Below, one piece after another: positions 16,901 through 25,439 of a stretch of 64,000 bases of DNA. This DNA is from Sphingomonas pruni NBRC 15498 (GTDB lineage Bacteria; Pseudomonadota; Alphaproteobacteria; Sphingomonadales; Sphingomonadaceae). Position numbers and translations under genes: made by a program. The stretch lies in contig NZ_BCYZ01000018.1 of NCBI RefSeq assembly GCF_001598455.1, forward strand, positions 1-64,000, in the 5' to 3' direction. Each line of letters opens with the position of its first letter. Position 1 is the stretch's first letter. The notes below the pieces were generated by a model. The model saw only the letters and a list, made by a program, of their open reading frames with translations, was not told where the DNA came from and did no database searches.

Positions 16901-18766
16901 TTATTGCTGGGCGCGGCTGGCCGCTTCGTCGTCGTCCATCGCCTCGATCATCGCGAAGACGATCTCCTCGATCCGCGCGGCAAGCTGGCGGATGGTCGGG
17001 GCCTGGAACAGGTCGCGCAGCGTCAAATCGATGCCGAATGCCTCGCCCGCGCGCAGCACCACCTGGGTGCCGAGCAGCGAATGGCCGCCAAGCAGGAAGA
17101 AATTGTCGTCTACCCCGACATTGCCGCGGCCAAGCACGCCTTCGAGAATCTCGGCGAGCTTTTCTTCCGCCGGCGTCTCGGGCGCGGCGAAGCCGGCCGA
17201 GGCGAGCGCGTTGGCGTCGCTCGCTTCGGGCAGGGCACGCTTGTCAAGCTTGCCGTTGGCGGTGAGCGGTAGCGCGTCCATCCGGACGAACGCGCCGGGG
17301 ATCATATATTCGGGCAAGGTCTTGCCGAGGAATTCGCGCAGCTCCTCGGCCGACAGCGGGTCCTTTTCGACGACATAAGCGACCAGCATGTCGCCGCCGT
17401 CCGGCGATGGCGCCGCGACGACCGCGCCCGAGCGGACGCCCGAATGGGTGCGCAGGACGCTGGCGGTTTCCTCGGGCTCGACGCGATGGCCGCGCACCTT
17501 GGCCTGGTCGTCGACGCGGCCGTGGAAGGTGATCTGGCCGTCGGGGCGCCAGGCGGCGCGGTCGCCGGTGCGATAGAAACGCTCGCCGTCGATCGTGACG
17601 AACGCGGCGGCGGTGAGGTCGGGCTGGTGGCGATAGCCGCGCGCGACCTGCGGGCCGCCGATATAGATTTCGCCTTGTTCGCCGTCAGCGACGGGGCGGC
17701 GCTCGGCGTCGAGAATCCGGATCGTCGTGCCATTGATCGGATAGCCGATCGCGGGAAGGCCGGTTTCCTCGTTGCCCGGCGGCACGATCGCCGAGGTGGC
17801 GACCACGGTGCACTCGGTCGGGCCGTAATTGTTGACCAGCGCGAAGGGCAGGCCGGGGCGCGGGCGGCCGAGCAGGCGGTCGGCGCCGGTCAGGATGTAG
17901 CGCAGCTTGGTGCCCACCGCCCAATCGTCGCGGACCAGGTCCTGCGCGAGCGCGGTGGGAACGAAAGCGACGGTGACGCCCTGGACGATCAGCCAGGCGC
18001 GCAGGCGTTCGTCAGAGGTGCGGACGTCGTCGGTCGCCAGCACGACCGAGGCGCCGGCGCACAGATAGGGCCAGACTTCCCAGACCGAGGCGTCGAAGCC
18101 GAGGCCGGCGAGGTGGCTGCCGCGATCCTCGGCGGTGACGCCGAACGCTTCGTTGTGCCAGCCGATCAGCCAGGAGAGATTGGCGTGCGTGACCTCGACG
18201 CCTTTGGGCTTGCCGGTCGTACCCGAGGTATAGATCACATAGGCTAGCGCATCGGGATCGTTGGGCGTCGGCGCGAGCGGCTCGGCGTCAGCGAGTTCGG
18301 GCGACTGCCAGTCGAGCGTGACGACCGGCGTCGGACTGTTTGGCAAGCGCGCGGCGGTGTCTTCGCGGCCGACGACGAGGGCGCAGGCGGCTTCCTCGAC
18401 AATCGTCTGGAGGCGGCCATCGGGCCAACTCGGATCGAGCGGCAGATAGGCGGCACCCGCTTTCCAGGCGCCGAGCACGACGACCAATTGGTCGAACGAG
18501 CGTTCGAGGCACACGCCGACGAGCGATTCGCGACTGACACCGCGTGCCCGCAACCAGGCGGCGACACGGCTCGCCTGGGCGTCGAGCTCGGCATAGCTGA
18601 GCGTGCCGCACGGCGCGACCAGCGCGGTGGCATCGGGATGGCGCTCGGCGATCTCCGCGACGACATGCGGCGTCGAGAAGGGCGGCGCGGCGAAAGCGGC
18701 GACGCGGGTTGCCGGAGATTCGCCGCCCTGCGACGAATGGATCGATGCGGTGTGCTGACTAGCCAT
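16901..18766 (-). CDS. NRPS adenylation-carrier (A-T) didomain, loading protein
   Basis: The 621-residue protein has an adenylation domain (about 30-515) with YTSGTTGKPKG (179-189), NYGPTE (313-318), FYRTGD (397-402) and NGKLDK, then a carrier domain with LLGGHSLL (Ser563). There is no condensation, epimerase or thioesterase domain, so it activates and tethers one L-amino acid for donation to the next protein. Aligned to GrsA, the specificity residues read D-A-W-A-I-T-N-V-V-K. I cannot match this to a known code; the pocket looks hydrophobic. It is the first gene of the minus-strand operon. The acidic tail (MDDDEAASRAQQ) may dock to the P450 or the next module, which is speculation. Confidence 0.88.
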   Translation of the reverse strand: MASQHTASIHSSQGGESPATRVAAFAAPPFSTPHVVAEIAERHPDATALVAPCGTLSYAELDAQASRVAAWLRARGVSRESLVGVCLERSFDQLVVVLGAWKAGAAYLPLDPSWPDGRLQTIVEEAACALVVGREDTAARLPNSPTPVVTLDWQSPELADAEPLAPTPNDPDALAYVIYTSGTTGKPKGVEVTHANLSWLIGWHNEAFGVTAEDRGSHLAGLGFDASVWEVWPYLCAGASVVLATDDVRTSDERLRAWLIVQGVTVAFVPTALAQDLVRDDWAVGTKLRYILTGADRLLGRPRPGLPFALVNNYGPTECTVVATSAIVPPGNEETGLPAIGYPINGTTIRILDAERRPVADGEQGEIYIGGPQVARGYRHQPDLTAAAFVTIDGERFYRTGDRAAWRPDGQITFHGRVDDQAKVRGHRVEPEETASVLRTHSGVRSGAVVAAPSPDGGDMLVAYVVEKDPLSAEELREFLGKTLPEYMIPGAFVRMDALPLTANGKLDKRALPEASDANALASAGFAAPETPAEEKLAEILEGVLGRGNVGVDDNFFLLGGHSLLGTQVVLRAGEAFGIDLTLRDLFQAPTIRQLAARIEEIVFAMIEAMDDDEAASRAQQ

Positions 18767-18931
18767 AGGCTCGCGCTTTACCGACCAGTCGTTTTGAAAC
18801 GTTTAAAGCGGCGGCAACCTTCCCCTGCGCGATGTCCAACGATCGGCGGCCGAGAGCGAGAGAGCGGTAAAGACGGCGTTTACCATCGTCGCTCAACGGA
18901 TCGAAACGGCTGCCCGGCAATATCCCATTCC
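18767..18931. promoter_or_regulatory. Divergent promoter region of the NRPS operon with operator-like palindromes
   Basis: The region separates the minus-strand NRPS operon from the plus-strand acyltransferase/esterase pair. It holds CGTTT-TG-AAACG (18790-18801) merging into AAACGTTT (18797-18804), a LacI-type shape with central CG. A second palindrome, GGTAAA-N7-TTTACC, is at 18866-18884. No regulator gene lies next to it. Operator function is inferred from symmetry and location only. Confidence 0.4.
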
Positions 18932-19960
18932 ATGGGGGAGGGCCTTCAGAACCGCGATGTCGCGTGGACATCACCCCCGCCGCGCGTCGAAAAGCAGCGC
19001 GTTTCGGGCATCGACTTGTTTCGCGGCGCGCTGGTCATCCTGGTCATCCTGGGACATTTCGCCGAACTGAGCCAACGCCACCATTTCCTGACCTGGTTCG
19101 GGGTCGGCTTTCGGATGCCGCTATTCATCGGTCTGACCGGCTATCTGTTCAACCTCGAACAGGCGCGGAGCCTGTCGTCGACCGGGCTGCTGCGAAAATA
19201 TTATGACCGCATGGTGCTCCCCTGGCTCGCCGCTTGTGCGATGGCGTTGGTGATCACCGGATCGATCGACTGGTTCTCGCCCTTCTATGCGATGATCCGT
19301 CCGCCGTATCATTTGTGGTTCGTACCGGTCATTCTTGCCTTCATGTTCGCGGCGAAGCTGTGCCGCCTCGGTCCCGCGACGATGCTCGCGATCGCCATCC
19401 CGATCAGCATCGGGTCTATGTACGTGTTCGGCGTTGGGCACCATGTCTGGCAGTTCGACGCATGGACGCCCGACCGGCGCTATTTCATCTATCCGATCTA
19501 TTTCGCGCTGGGGATGTGGGTCGCGCGTCGCCCCGCGCCGACGCATGAATATCGGCTGCTGCTGGTCGCGTTCACGGGGCTGTTGTGGTGGTCGCGCCTG
19601 TACGACCATCCCTCGACCGCGGCAGAGGCGGCCGCCGAACTGCTGCTGTGCGTCCCGCTGATCGTCTTGTTTCCCTGGCTGCGGCGGATAACGTTCGACG
19701 TCGCGTTGATCAGCGCGATCGGCCGGGACAGCCTGTTCTTCTACCTTTGGCACCCGCTGGTGTTCGCTTTGTGGTCTGCCTGGGGCTTTTCGGGCGCGCT
19801 GTTGCTGGCGTTGGCGGCCGGCACGACATTGGCGGCATGGACGGCGATCGCGCGCCTGCCCAATTTGTCGGGCGTGCTGGGCGTGCGGCCGGTCGCCCCG
19901 CCGGCTAATGCCCCCGCGGCCGGAATGCCCGACACCGCATCGCCGGAGGGCGCGGCATGA
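18932..19960 (+). CDS. Acyltransferase-3 family membrane protein
   Basis: The 342-residue protein has about ten membrane helices. The family hallmark comes at its N-terminus: RVSGIDLFRGALVILVILGHF (residues 21-41, opening with basic residues) with the conserved His in GHF. FMPLFIGLTGYLF-type and YHLWFVPV-type segments follow. Members move acyl groups (often acetyl or succinyl) onto sugars, lipids or peptides at the inner membrane. The ATG at 18932 was chosen because the upstream frame runs antisense through the NRPS gene. The start faces the NRPS operon across 165 bases and its stop overlaps the following esterase start (ATGA). This invites, but does not prove, a role in modifying the NRPS product. 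Confidence 0.75.
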   Translation: MGEGLQNRDVAWTSPPPRVEKQRVSGIDLFRGALVILVILGHFAELSQRHHFLTWFGVGFRMPLFIGLTGYLFNLEQARSLSSTGLLRKYYDRMVLPWLAACAMALVITGSIDWFSPFYAMIRPPYHLWFVPVILAFMFAAKLCRLGPATMLAIAIPISIGSMYVFGVGHHVWQFDAWTPDRRYFIYPIYFALGMWVARRPAPTHEYRLLLVAFTGLLWWSRLYDHPSTAAEAAAELLLCVPLIVLFPWLRRITFDVALISAIGRDSLFFYLWHPLVFALWSAWGFSGALLLALAAGTTLAAWTAIARLPNLSGVLGVRPVAPPANAPAAGMPDTASPEGAA

Positions 19961-21174
19961 GCATGGCGATCAGACTGTGCCGTACCGGCATGATGACCAT
20001 CGCCTGGATCATGGTGCTGCCGTGCCTGCTGATCCTGCTCGGCGCGATCGTGCCGATCGTCCCGTGGTTTCGCATCTATGCGTTGGGCGTCGTGCCCAAC
20101 CACACGTCGTGGTTATTCCTCTGGGCGATCGTCGCCTTGTTGATCGGCTTGCTGGCGAACTCGCTATTCAAATCGCGGGCCGCGATCGCCATCGTCGTCA
20201 CTGCGGTCGCGACTATCGCTCTGACGACTTGGGTAATGCTTCACCTGCTCTATATCGCGCAGGTCAACGGCGCGCGGATCAACGTGGTCAAAGCACTCGA
20301 ATTGCGCGAGGTGCGTGACGGCGCGCGTCCCGACGAAAGTCGGGTCTATTCGCGACCGGGTGGCGAAGACCTCTGGCTCGACATCTATCATCCGGCGGGA
20401 ACTCCAGCCAACACGCCAAGTCCGGTGCTGATCGCCGTGCATGGCGGCGGTTTCTTTCAGGGCAGCCGCTCGTCCGGCGCCGCGAACCAGCGTTGGTTCG
20501 CCGACCATGGCTGGACCGTGATCAGCATCGACTATCGGCTGGCCAGGGACGATCGGCCGACCTGGAATCTGGCCACGCGCGACGTGCAATGCGCGCTGGC
20601 CTGGACCGCCGCCAATGCGACGGCATTGCATATCGATCTCGATCGCGTGACGCTGACCGGCGGATCGGCCGGGGGCAGCCTGGCGATGGCGGCCGGATAT
20701 CTGGCCGATGCCAAGCGCACCGACCCGGAATGCGGCCCGGCCATTCCGCATATCGCAGCCGTGGTTGCCAAGGCGCCGCTGATCGATGTCATCGGATCGT
20801 GGTATTATACGGGCGAATTGCGCGACGAGCAGCGTTCGTACCTGACACGCTATATCGGCGGATCGCCGCGCGATTATCCCGAGCGTTATGCCGCGATCGA
20901 CTTGCGCAAGTTTCAGTTCCCCAGCAATCCGCCGACTCTGATCCTGAGCGGCGCGTCCGATCCCTTGCTATCGCCGGAAGCGGGGGCGGATTTCGTGCGT
21001 AGGGCGAAAGCCGGCGGGCTCGAAGTCCGCCGAATCCTGTTTCCCTATTCGGGGCATGATTTCAACACGACCTATAACAGCATCACCAACCAGGCGATGC
21101 GGCAGATCATCGCGCAATTCATCGTTGACCATGGAGCGGGGCCGAAACTGCCCGGACTGACGTTTACCGACTGA
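19957..21174 (+). CDS. Membrane-anchored alpha/beta hydrolase (HSL-type esterase)
   Basis: The 405-residue protein has three or four membrane helices in the first 110 residues. A hydrolase domain follows with HGGGFFQG (oxyanion hole), TGGSAGGS (nucleophile Ser237), an Asp in LSGASDPLLSPEAG and His in YSGHDF. This is the hormone-sensitive-lipase/carboxylesterase layout used on acyl esters. It is coupled to the acyltransferase-3 gene by a 4-base overlap, so the pair may add and remove an acyl group or act in one envelope pathway. The substrate is unknown. Confidence 0.78.
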   Translation: MSMAIRLCRTGMMTIAWIMVLPCLLILLGAIVPIVPWFRIYALGVVPNHTSWLFLWAIVALLIGLLANSLFKSRAAIAIVVTAVATIALTTWVMLHLLYIAQVNGARINVVKALELREVRDGARPDESRVYSRPGGEDLWLDIYHPAGTPANTPSPVLIAVHGGGFFQGSRSSGAANQRWFADHGWTVISIDYRLARDDRPTWNLATRDVQCALAWTAANATALHIDLDRVTLTGGSAGGSLAMAAGYLADAKRTDPECGPAIPHIAAVVAKAPLIDVIGSWYYTGELRDEQRSYLTRYIGGSPRDYPERYAAIDLRKFQFPSNPPTLILSGASDPLLSPEAGADFVRRAKAGGLEVRRILFPYSGHDFNTTYNSITNQAMRQIIAQFIVDHGAGPKLPGLTFTD

Positions 21175-21196
21175 TTTGGAGCCGTGAGTTCTATGC

Positions 21197-21826
21197 TCAG
21201 TCGGCGGGCTGGAACCGGTCGGGGTGTGCCGCCGCGATGGCGTCGATCGCGGTCAGCCGGGCGTCGATGTCCACCAGCCGGGGGAAGGCTTCGAGCGGTG
21301 TCTGCAACCGCCGGGCATTATACATCTGGGGCACCAAACAGACATCGGACAAATCGGGCGCCGCGCCGCCCAGAAAGGCGCCGCTGCCCGCCATGGCTTC
21401 CAGCGCGGTGAAGCCCTCGACGATCCAATGGCGGTACCAATCGTCGCGTGCCGACTGGTCGACGCCCATCTCGCTCAGCCGGCGCAGCACGCGCAGATTG
21501 TCGATCGGATGGATGTCGGCGGCGATCACCAGGGCGCGCTGCAAGGCCATGGCGCGGGCGAATGCGTCGGCCGGAATCAGCCGAGGGTCGGGGAAGCGCG
21601 CGTCGAGATAGTCGATGATCGCGAGGCTCTGGGCCAGAACATGGCCGTCAATCTCGAGCGTCGGCACCAGCCCCTGCGGATTGACCGCCAGATTATCCGG
21701 CGCAACCTGTTCGCGCTTGAGCAGATTGACGTCGTGGCGCTCATAATCGACCTGCTTCATCGCCAGAGCGATGCGGACGCGGTAGCTGGCCGACGAGCGC
21801 CAATAATCGTGCAGCCTGATCGTCAC
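21197..21826 (-). CDS. maiA: Maleylacetoacetate isomerase-like glutathione transferase (zeta class)
   Basis: The 209-residue protein begins (V)TIRLHDYWRSSASYRVRIAL. The SSASYRVR stretch is the glutathione-binding/catalytic signature of zeta-class transferases. VNPQGLVPTLEIDG and QSLAIIDYLD follow, and then an all-helical C-terminal domain. The class isomerises maleylacetoacetate to fumarylacetoacetate in tyrosine breakdown. No other tyrosine-degradation gene is nearby, so the physiological substrate is uncertain. The GTG at 21826 overlaps the stop of the upstream permease gene (GTGA), which fixes this unusual start. Confidence 0.8.
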   Translation of the reverse strand: MTIRLHDYWRSSASYRVRIALAMKQVDYERHDVNLLKREQVAPDNLAVNPQGLVPTLEIDGHVLAQSLAIIDYLDARFPDPRLIPADAFARAMALQRALVIAADIHPIDNLRVLRRLSEMGVDQSARDDWYRHWIVEGFTALEAMAGSGAFLGGAAPDLSDVCLVPQMYNARRLQTPLEAFPRLVDIDARLTAIDAIAAAHPDRFQPAD

Positions 21827-22911
21827 AGCATGCCCATGCCGGCGGCGGCGGCCTCGGCATCCTCTTCGGCGGTGCGTTCCGAATTGCGCTCGAGGGCGAC
21901 CTTGATCATCGCGGTGAGCGGGTCGGCGAGCGCGAGCCCGAGCACGCCGAACAGGGTCGAAGCCAGGATCTGCATCGACAGGGTCAGCGCCGGCGGCAGA
22001 TCGACCGTGCGCCGCGCGACCAACGGAATCACGACCCAGCCGTCGAACGTCTGGACGACGAAATAGATCGCGATCGCAGTCAGCCCCTTGTCCATCCCCG
22101 CACTGAAGCCGACCGACACCATCAATACGCCACTGACGAACGCGCCGATATTGGGAATGAAGGCAAGCATGCCGGTGATAATGCCGAGCACCAGCGCCAT
22201 CGGAATGTCGAACAGACTGAGCGCGATCCACGTCACCACGCCTTCGAACGCCATGCCCGCCAGTCGCCCCGCAAGCAGGCGGCGGAGCTGCTTCGCCATC
22301 CGCGCCAGCGTGATCGAGAATTCGCCGCGATAATCGCTCGGCACCATCCATTGCAGCCCGCGATCGTAGATCCTGGGCTCCATCGCGACGAACAGGCCGA
22401 TCACCATGATCATGAACAATGTGGTGACCGCGCCCAGCGCAGTACCGATCCAGCTGGTCAGCTTGCCGACCGACCCCAATGCCTGTTGCGCCAGACCCTT
22501 GAAGTCGTCGGCGCCCGGCAGGATGCCCTGCGCGGCCGCCCATTGCGATAGTCGGTCGGCCTGGATTTCGAGCGTCGCCTGGAGCTGCTGGAACTGGATC
22601 ACCACGCCGGCGCCGGTCTTGTAAAAGACGGTTCCGATGAAGGCGATCGTCAGGACGACGACGATCAGCAGTCGCCAGCCGCGCGGAATCGGCAGGGCGC
22701 GTCCCAACAGCCGGACGCCGCCATCGAGCATCGAGGCGAATACCAGACCCGCCAGGATGATCAGGATCGGCTGGATCAGGATCACGACCAGCGCCATCGT
22801 CGCGGCGAGTCCCAGCCAGACGGCCGCGCGCTTCAACTCGCGGCGCATCTCGGGATCGCGCATCTCGTTGGGGCTGGGCTCGGCGACCAGCGTGGGGGTG
22901 TCTTCAGCCAC
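21823..22911 (-). CDS. AI-2E family transporter (permease)
   Basis: The 362-residue protein has about eight membrane helices in the pattern of the AI-2E/PerM family. There are two pairs near the N-terminus (KRAAVWLGLAATMALVVILI onward) and a soluble coiled segment around residues 120-150. Toward the end come the conserved GILAxxPxxG-like stretch (TGMLAFIPNIGAFVSG) and the family motif YFVVQTFDGWVVIPL. The family exports small molecules or ions, and the substrate cannot be predicted. It starts with GTG sharing one base with the lepB stop (TAGTG), so it is in the lepB operon. Confidence 0.8.
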   Translation of the reverse strand: MAEDTPTLVAEPSPNEMRDPEMRRELKRAAVWLGLAATMALVVILIQPILIILAGLVFASMLDGGVRLLGRALPIPRGWRLLIVVVLTIAFIGTVFYKTGAGVVIQFQQLQATLEIQADRLSQWAAAQGILPGADDFKGLAQQALGSVGKLTSWIGTALGAVTTLFMIMVIGLFVAMEPRIYDRGLQWMVPSDYRGEFSITLARMAKQLRRLLAGRLAGMAFEGVVTWIALSLFDIPMALVLGIITGMLAFIPNIGAFVSGVLMVSVGFSAGMDKGLTAIAIYFVVQTFDGWVVIPLVARRTVDLPPALTLSMQILASTLFGVLGLALADPLTAMIKVALERNSERTAEEDAEAAAAGMGML

Positions 22912-23915
22912 TATTTATCCCGCGCCGGGTGGAGCGAGGTACCGGCGCGGCCACCGCGCAGGCCGCCCCACCAGGTCAGCGGGTTCCAGGTCGCGCTGCC
23001 GTTCTTGGAAAAGGTAATGAACTCGGCGCGGCCGCCAATATATTCCCACGGCACCGGCCCGCCGAGCCCGCCCTGGTCGAGCGCGATGCGGCTGTCGGCG
23101 GAACGTTCGCGATTGTCGCCCATCAGAAAGACATGATTGGCCGGAACCGTGATCGGACCGTAATTGTCGCCTTCGTAATAATTCGGATCGCTGCCCGGTG
23201 TGCTCCGGCTGAGGTCGACGGTTTCGAAGCTGCGCCCATTGGGCAGCGTCTCGCGGACCAGCGGCAACCGGCAGAAATGCTTGTTCGCCGGACCCTGCAG
23301 CCCGCCGGGGATGTCGCAGGTCGTGCCATATTCCTGACCGGTCAGCGCGACGCCGCCATAATCGGGCAGATCGACATAATGGACCGGGCCGCGCTTCACC
23401 GGCACGTTGTTGATGAACACGACGCCGTTGCGGACCTCGATCCGGTCCCCCGGCAGGCCGATAACGCGCTTGATATAATCGGTGTTGCGCCCCGGCGGCG
23501 TGACGATGACGACATCGCCGCGTTCGGGCAACCGGCCGAACAGCCGGCCATGGATGAACGGCAATTGCACGCCCCAGCTTTCCTGCGGCTTGTGCTCGAC
23601 CAGGTCGCGCCACATCGCAGCGGGATTGGGTAAAGTGGGCGAGATGAACGACCAGCCATAAGCATATTTGGCGACGACCAGCTGATCGCCGACCTCCAGC
23701 CCGGGCAGCATCGATTCGGATGGGATGTAGAACGGCTTGGCGATGAAACTGTGGAAGCCCAGCACGGCCAGGATCAGCCAGAAGATGCCGGCAATCTCCT
23801 TCCAGACGGCGCGTGCGCGCGCGCGCCACTTGTCGGCGGGAGCAGGGACCGCGGGTTCCACCGGGGTCGCCGCGGGCTCGAATTCTCCGTCGTTCAACGC
23901 CAACTCGTCACTCAT
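22911..23915 (-). CDS. lepB: Signal peptidase I
   Basis: The 334-residue protein has one N-terminal membrane helix (about 40-60). The catalytic Ser68 lies in PSESMLPGL and the catalytic Lys149 in [24 protein letters not shown] (box E) follows. It cleaves signal peptides of exported proteins on the periplasmic face of the inner membrane. An acidic, Pro-rich tail of about 35 residues precedes the helix. The ATG overlaps the acpS stop (ATGA). The order pdxJ-acpS-lepB is typical of alphaproteobacteria, but rnc, the usual next gene, is absent here. Confidence 0.93.
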   Translation of the reverse strand: MSDELALNDGEFEPAATPVEPAVPAPADKWRARARAVWKEIAGIFWLILAVLGFHSFIAKPFYIPSESMLPGLEVGDQLVVAKYAYGWSFISPTLPNPAAMWRDLVEHKPQESWGVQLPFIHGRLFGRLPERGDVVIVTPPGRNTDYIKRVIGLPGDRIEVRNGVVFINNVPVKRGPVHYVDLPDYGGVALTGQEYGTTCDIPGGLQGPANKHFCRLPLVRETLPNGRSFETVDLSRSTPGSDPNYYEGDNYGPITVPANHVFLMGDNRERSADSRIALDQGGLGGPVPWEYIGGRAEFITFSKNGSATWNPLTWWGGLRGGRAGTSLHPARDK

Positions 23916-24358
23916 TCACCGATTCCGATAGCAATTGCCGACCCGATAGCATCATTCGGCGCGGGCCGCGCCTCGATCACCACGAATGCCTGCGCCCAGG
24001 GGTGATCGTCGGTTAGTGTTACATGTATATAAGACACGTGACCAGCCGGCGTGATCGCGTCGAGTCTGGCCTTGGCGCCGCCACTCAGCGCCAGGGTCGG
24101 CGCGCCCGACCGCGCGTTGACCACGCCGATATCCTTCATGAACACGCCGGCTTTGAACCCGGTTCCGACCGCCTTGGAAAAGGCTTCCTTGGCGGCGAAG
24201 CGCTTGGCCAGCGTGCCCGCCTTGGTGAACGGTCGGCGATTCGCCTTGGCGCGTTCGATGTCGGTGAAGACGCGATTCTCGAACCGCTCGCCGAAGCGAT
24301 CGAGCGAATTCTGGATCCGCTCGATATTGCAGAGGTCCGAGCCCATGCCGATGATCAT
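23912..24358 (-). CDS. acpS: Holo-acyl-carrier-protein synthase
   Basis: The 148-residue protein shows the AcpS motifs [12 protein letters not shown] (Asp8, Mg ligand) and [16 protein letters not shown] (catalytic Glu), with the typical size for a trimeric AcpS. It loads phosphopantetheine on the fatty-acid carrier protein. It overlaps lepB by four bases, and a palindromic repeat separates it from pdxJ. It is distinct in family from the Sfp-type enzyme of the NRPS operon. Confidence 0.93.
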   Translation of the reverse strand: MIIGMGSDLCNIERIQNSLDRFGERFENRVFTDIERAKANRRPFTKAGTLAKRFAAKEAFSKAVGTGFKAGVFMKDIGVVNARSGAPTLALSGGAKARLDAITPAGHVSYIHVTLTDDHPWAQAFVVIEARPAPNDAIGSAIAIGIGE

Positions 24359-24370
24359 GTGCAGGCCAAT

Positions 24371-24500
24371 TCCTCCCCCAGCTCGCTGGGGGAGGGGGAC
24401 CGCCGGCGCAGCCGGTGGTGGCGGGGCCTGGGCGGTACCAGATTAGCCCCTCCACCATCGCTCCGCGATGGTCCCCCTCCCCGAGCAAGCTCGGGGAGGA
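24371..24500. repeat. REP-like intergenic palindrome (family A)
   Basis: The element starts TCCTCCCCCAGC and ends GCTCGGGGAGGA. Inside are GGGGGAGGGGGACC and the shared core CCCCTCCACCA-hairpin-TGGTCCCCCTCCCC. It can fold end to end, and smaller stems form at each tip. It lies inside the pdxJ-acpS operon. Confidence 0.65.
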
Positions 24501-24518
24501 CCTTGTCGTCGGCTACTT

Positions 24519-25259
24519 TCACCGCGCCTCGTCCATCAGCGCGCGCATCCGCCGCACCACCGGCGCCAACCCGTCGAAGATCGCCTCGCCGATCAGGAAA
24601 TGGCCGATATTGAGTTCGCGAATCTGCGCGATCGCGGCGATCGGCACGACATTGTCGAAGGTCAGGCCGTGGCCGGCATGCGCTTCGATCCCGTTCTTGG
24701 CGGCGAGCGCGGCGGCATCGGCGATTCGGCGGAGTTCGACGGCGCGTTCTTCGCCGTCCAGTTCGCAATAGCGGCCGGTATGGATCTCGACGACCGGCGC
24801 GCCGAGACTCATCGCCGCCTCGATCTGGCGCGGATCGGGCTCGATGAACAGCGACACGCGGATATTGGCCGCGCCCAATGCGCGAACCATCGGCGCCAAG
24901 TGATTATGCTGGCCGGCGGCATCGAGCCCGCCTTCGGTGGTGCGCTCCTCGCGCTTTTCGGGAACGATGCAGGCGGCGTGCGGGCGATGACGCAGCGCTA
25001 TCTCCAGCATCTCGTCGGTCGCCGCCATTTCGAGATTGAGCGGAATCGGAAGCTCGGCCGATAGCCGCGCGATATCCTGGTCGGTGATGTGGCGACGATC
25101 CTCGCGGAGATGCGCGGTGATCCCGTCGGCGCCAGCATCGGCCGCAAGCAAGGCGGCGCGCACGGGGTCGGGATAGCCCGAGCCGCGCGCGTTGCGCACG
25201 GTCGCGACATGGTCGATATTGACGCCCAGGCGCAGGCGTTCGGAAGGGAAACCGCTCAT
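24519..25259 (-). CDS. pdxJ: Pyridoxine 5'-phosphate synthase
   Basis: The 246-residue TIM-barrel protein opens with [19 protein letters not shown], the PdxJ signature. [12 protein letters not shown] and VEIHTGRYC (phosphate and active-site loops) follow, and the C-terminus has GHGLTFDNV and [14 protein letters not shown]. It condenses aminoacetone 3-phosphate with deoxyxylulose 5-phosphate in DXP-dependent vitamin B6 synthesis. The ATG at 25259 ([12 protein letters not shown]) matches the family start; the frame stays open upstream only through GC-rich non-coding DNA and the antisense ctaC region. Confidence 0.93.
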   Translation of the reverse strand: MSGFPSERLRLGVNIDHVATVRNARGSGYPDPVRAALLAADAGADGITAHLREDRRHITDQDIARLSAELPIPLNLEMAATDEMLEIALRHRPHAACIVPEKREERTTEGGLDAAGQHNHLAPMVRALGAANIRVSLFIEPDPRQIEAAMSLGAPVVEIHTGRYCELDGEERAVELRRIADAAALAAKNGIEAHAGHGLTFDNVVPIAAIAQIRELNIGHFLIGEAIFDGLAPVVRRMRALMDEAR

Positions 25260-25439
25260 CTGGCGCCCCAGATACGGGTCCGGTTCGAGGCGCGCAACGC
25301 CATGTCGCTGCGAAAATCGACTCCCGCGCTTGAAGATTGCGATGCGAGCGGCGTATAGGCCCGGGCCAGACGGGCCAAACCCGCGACTGACCGGGCCGCT
25401 GCCGCGGCTCAAATGCTTTGAACAGGGTGACGCGACAAT

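Noticed and set aside
18488..18931. Extended N-terminus for the acyltransferase-3 gene
   Set aside because: The upstream frame is antisense to the A-T gene, and family similarity and membrane helices begin only after the ATG at 18932.
24371..24500. Possible CRISPR-like repeat run
   Set aside because: Repeats are palindromic, of unequal length and without regular spacers, fitting REP-type elements rather than a CRISPR array.
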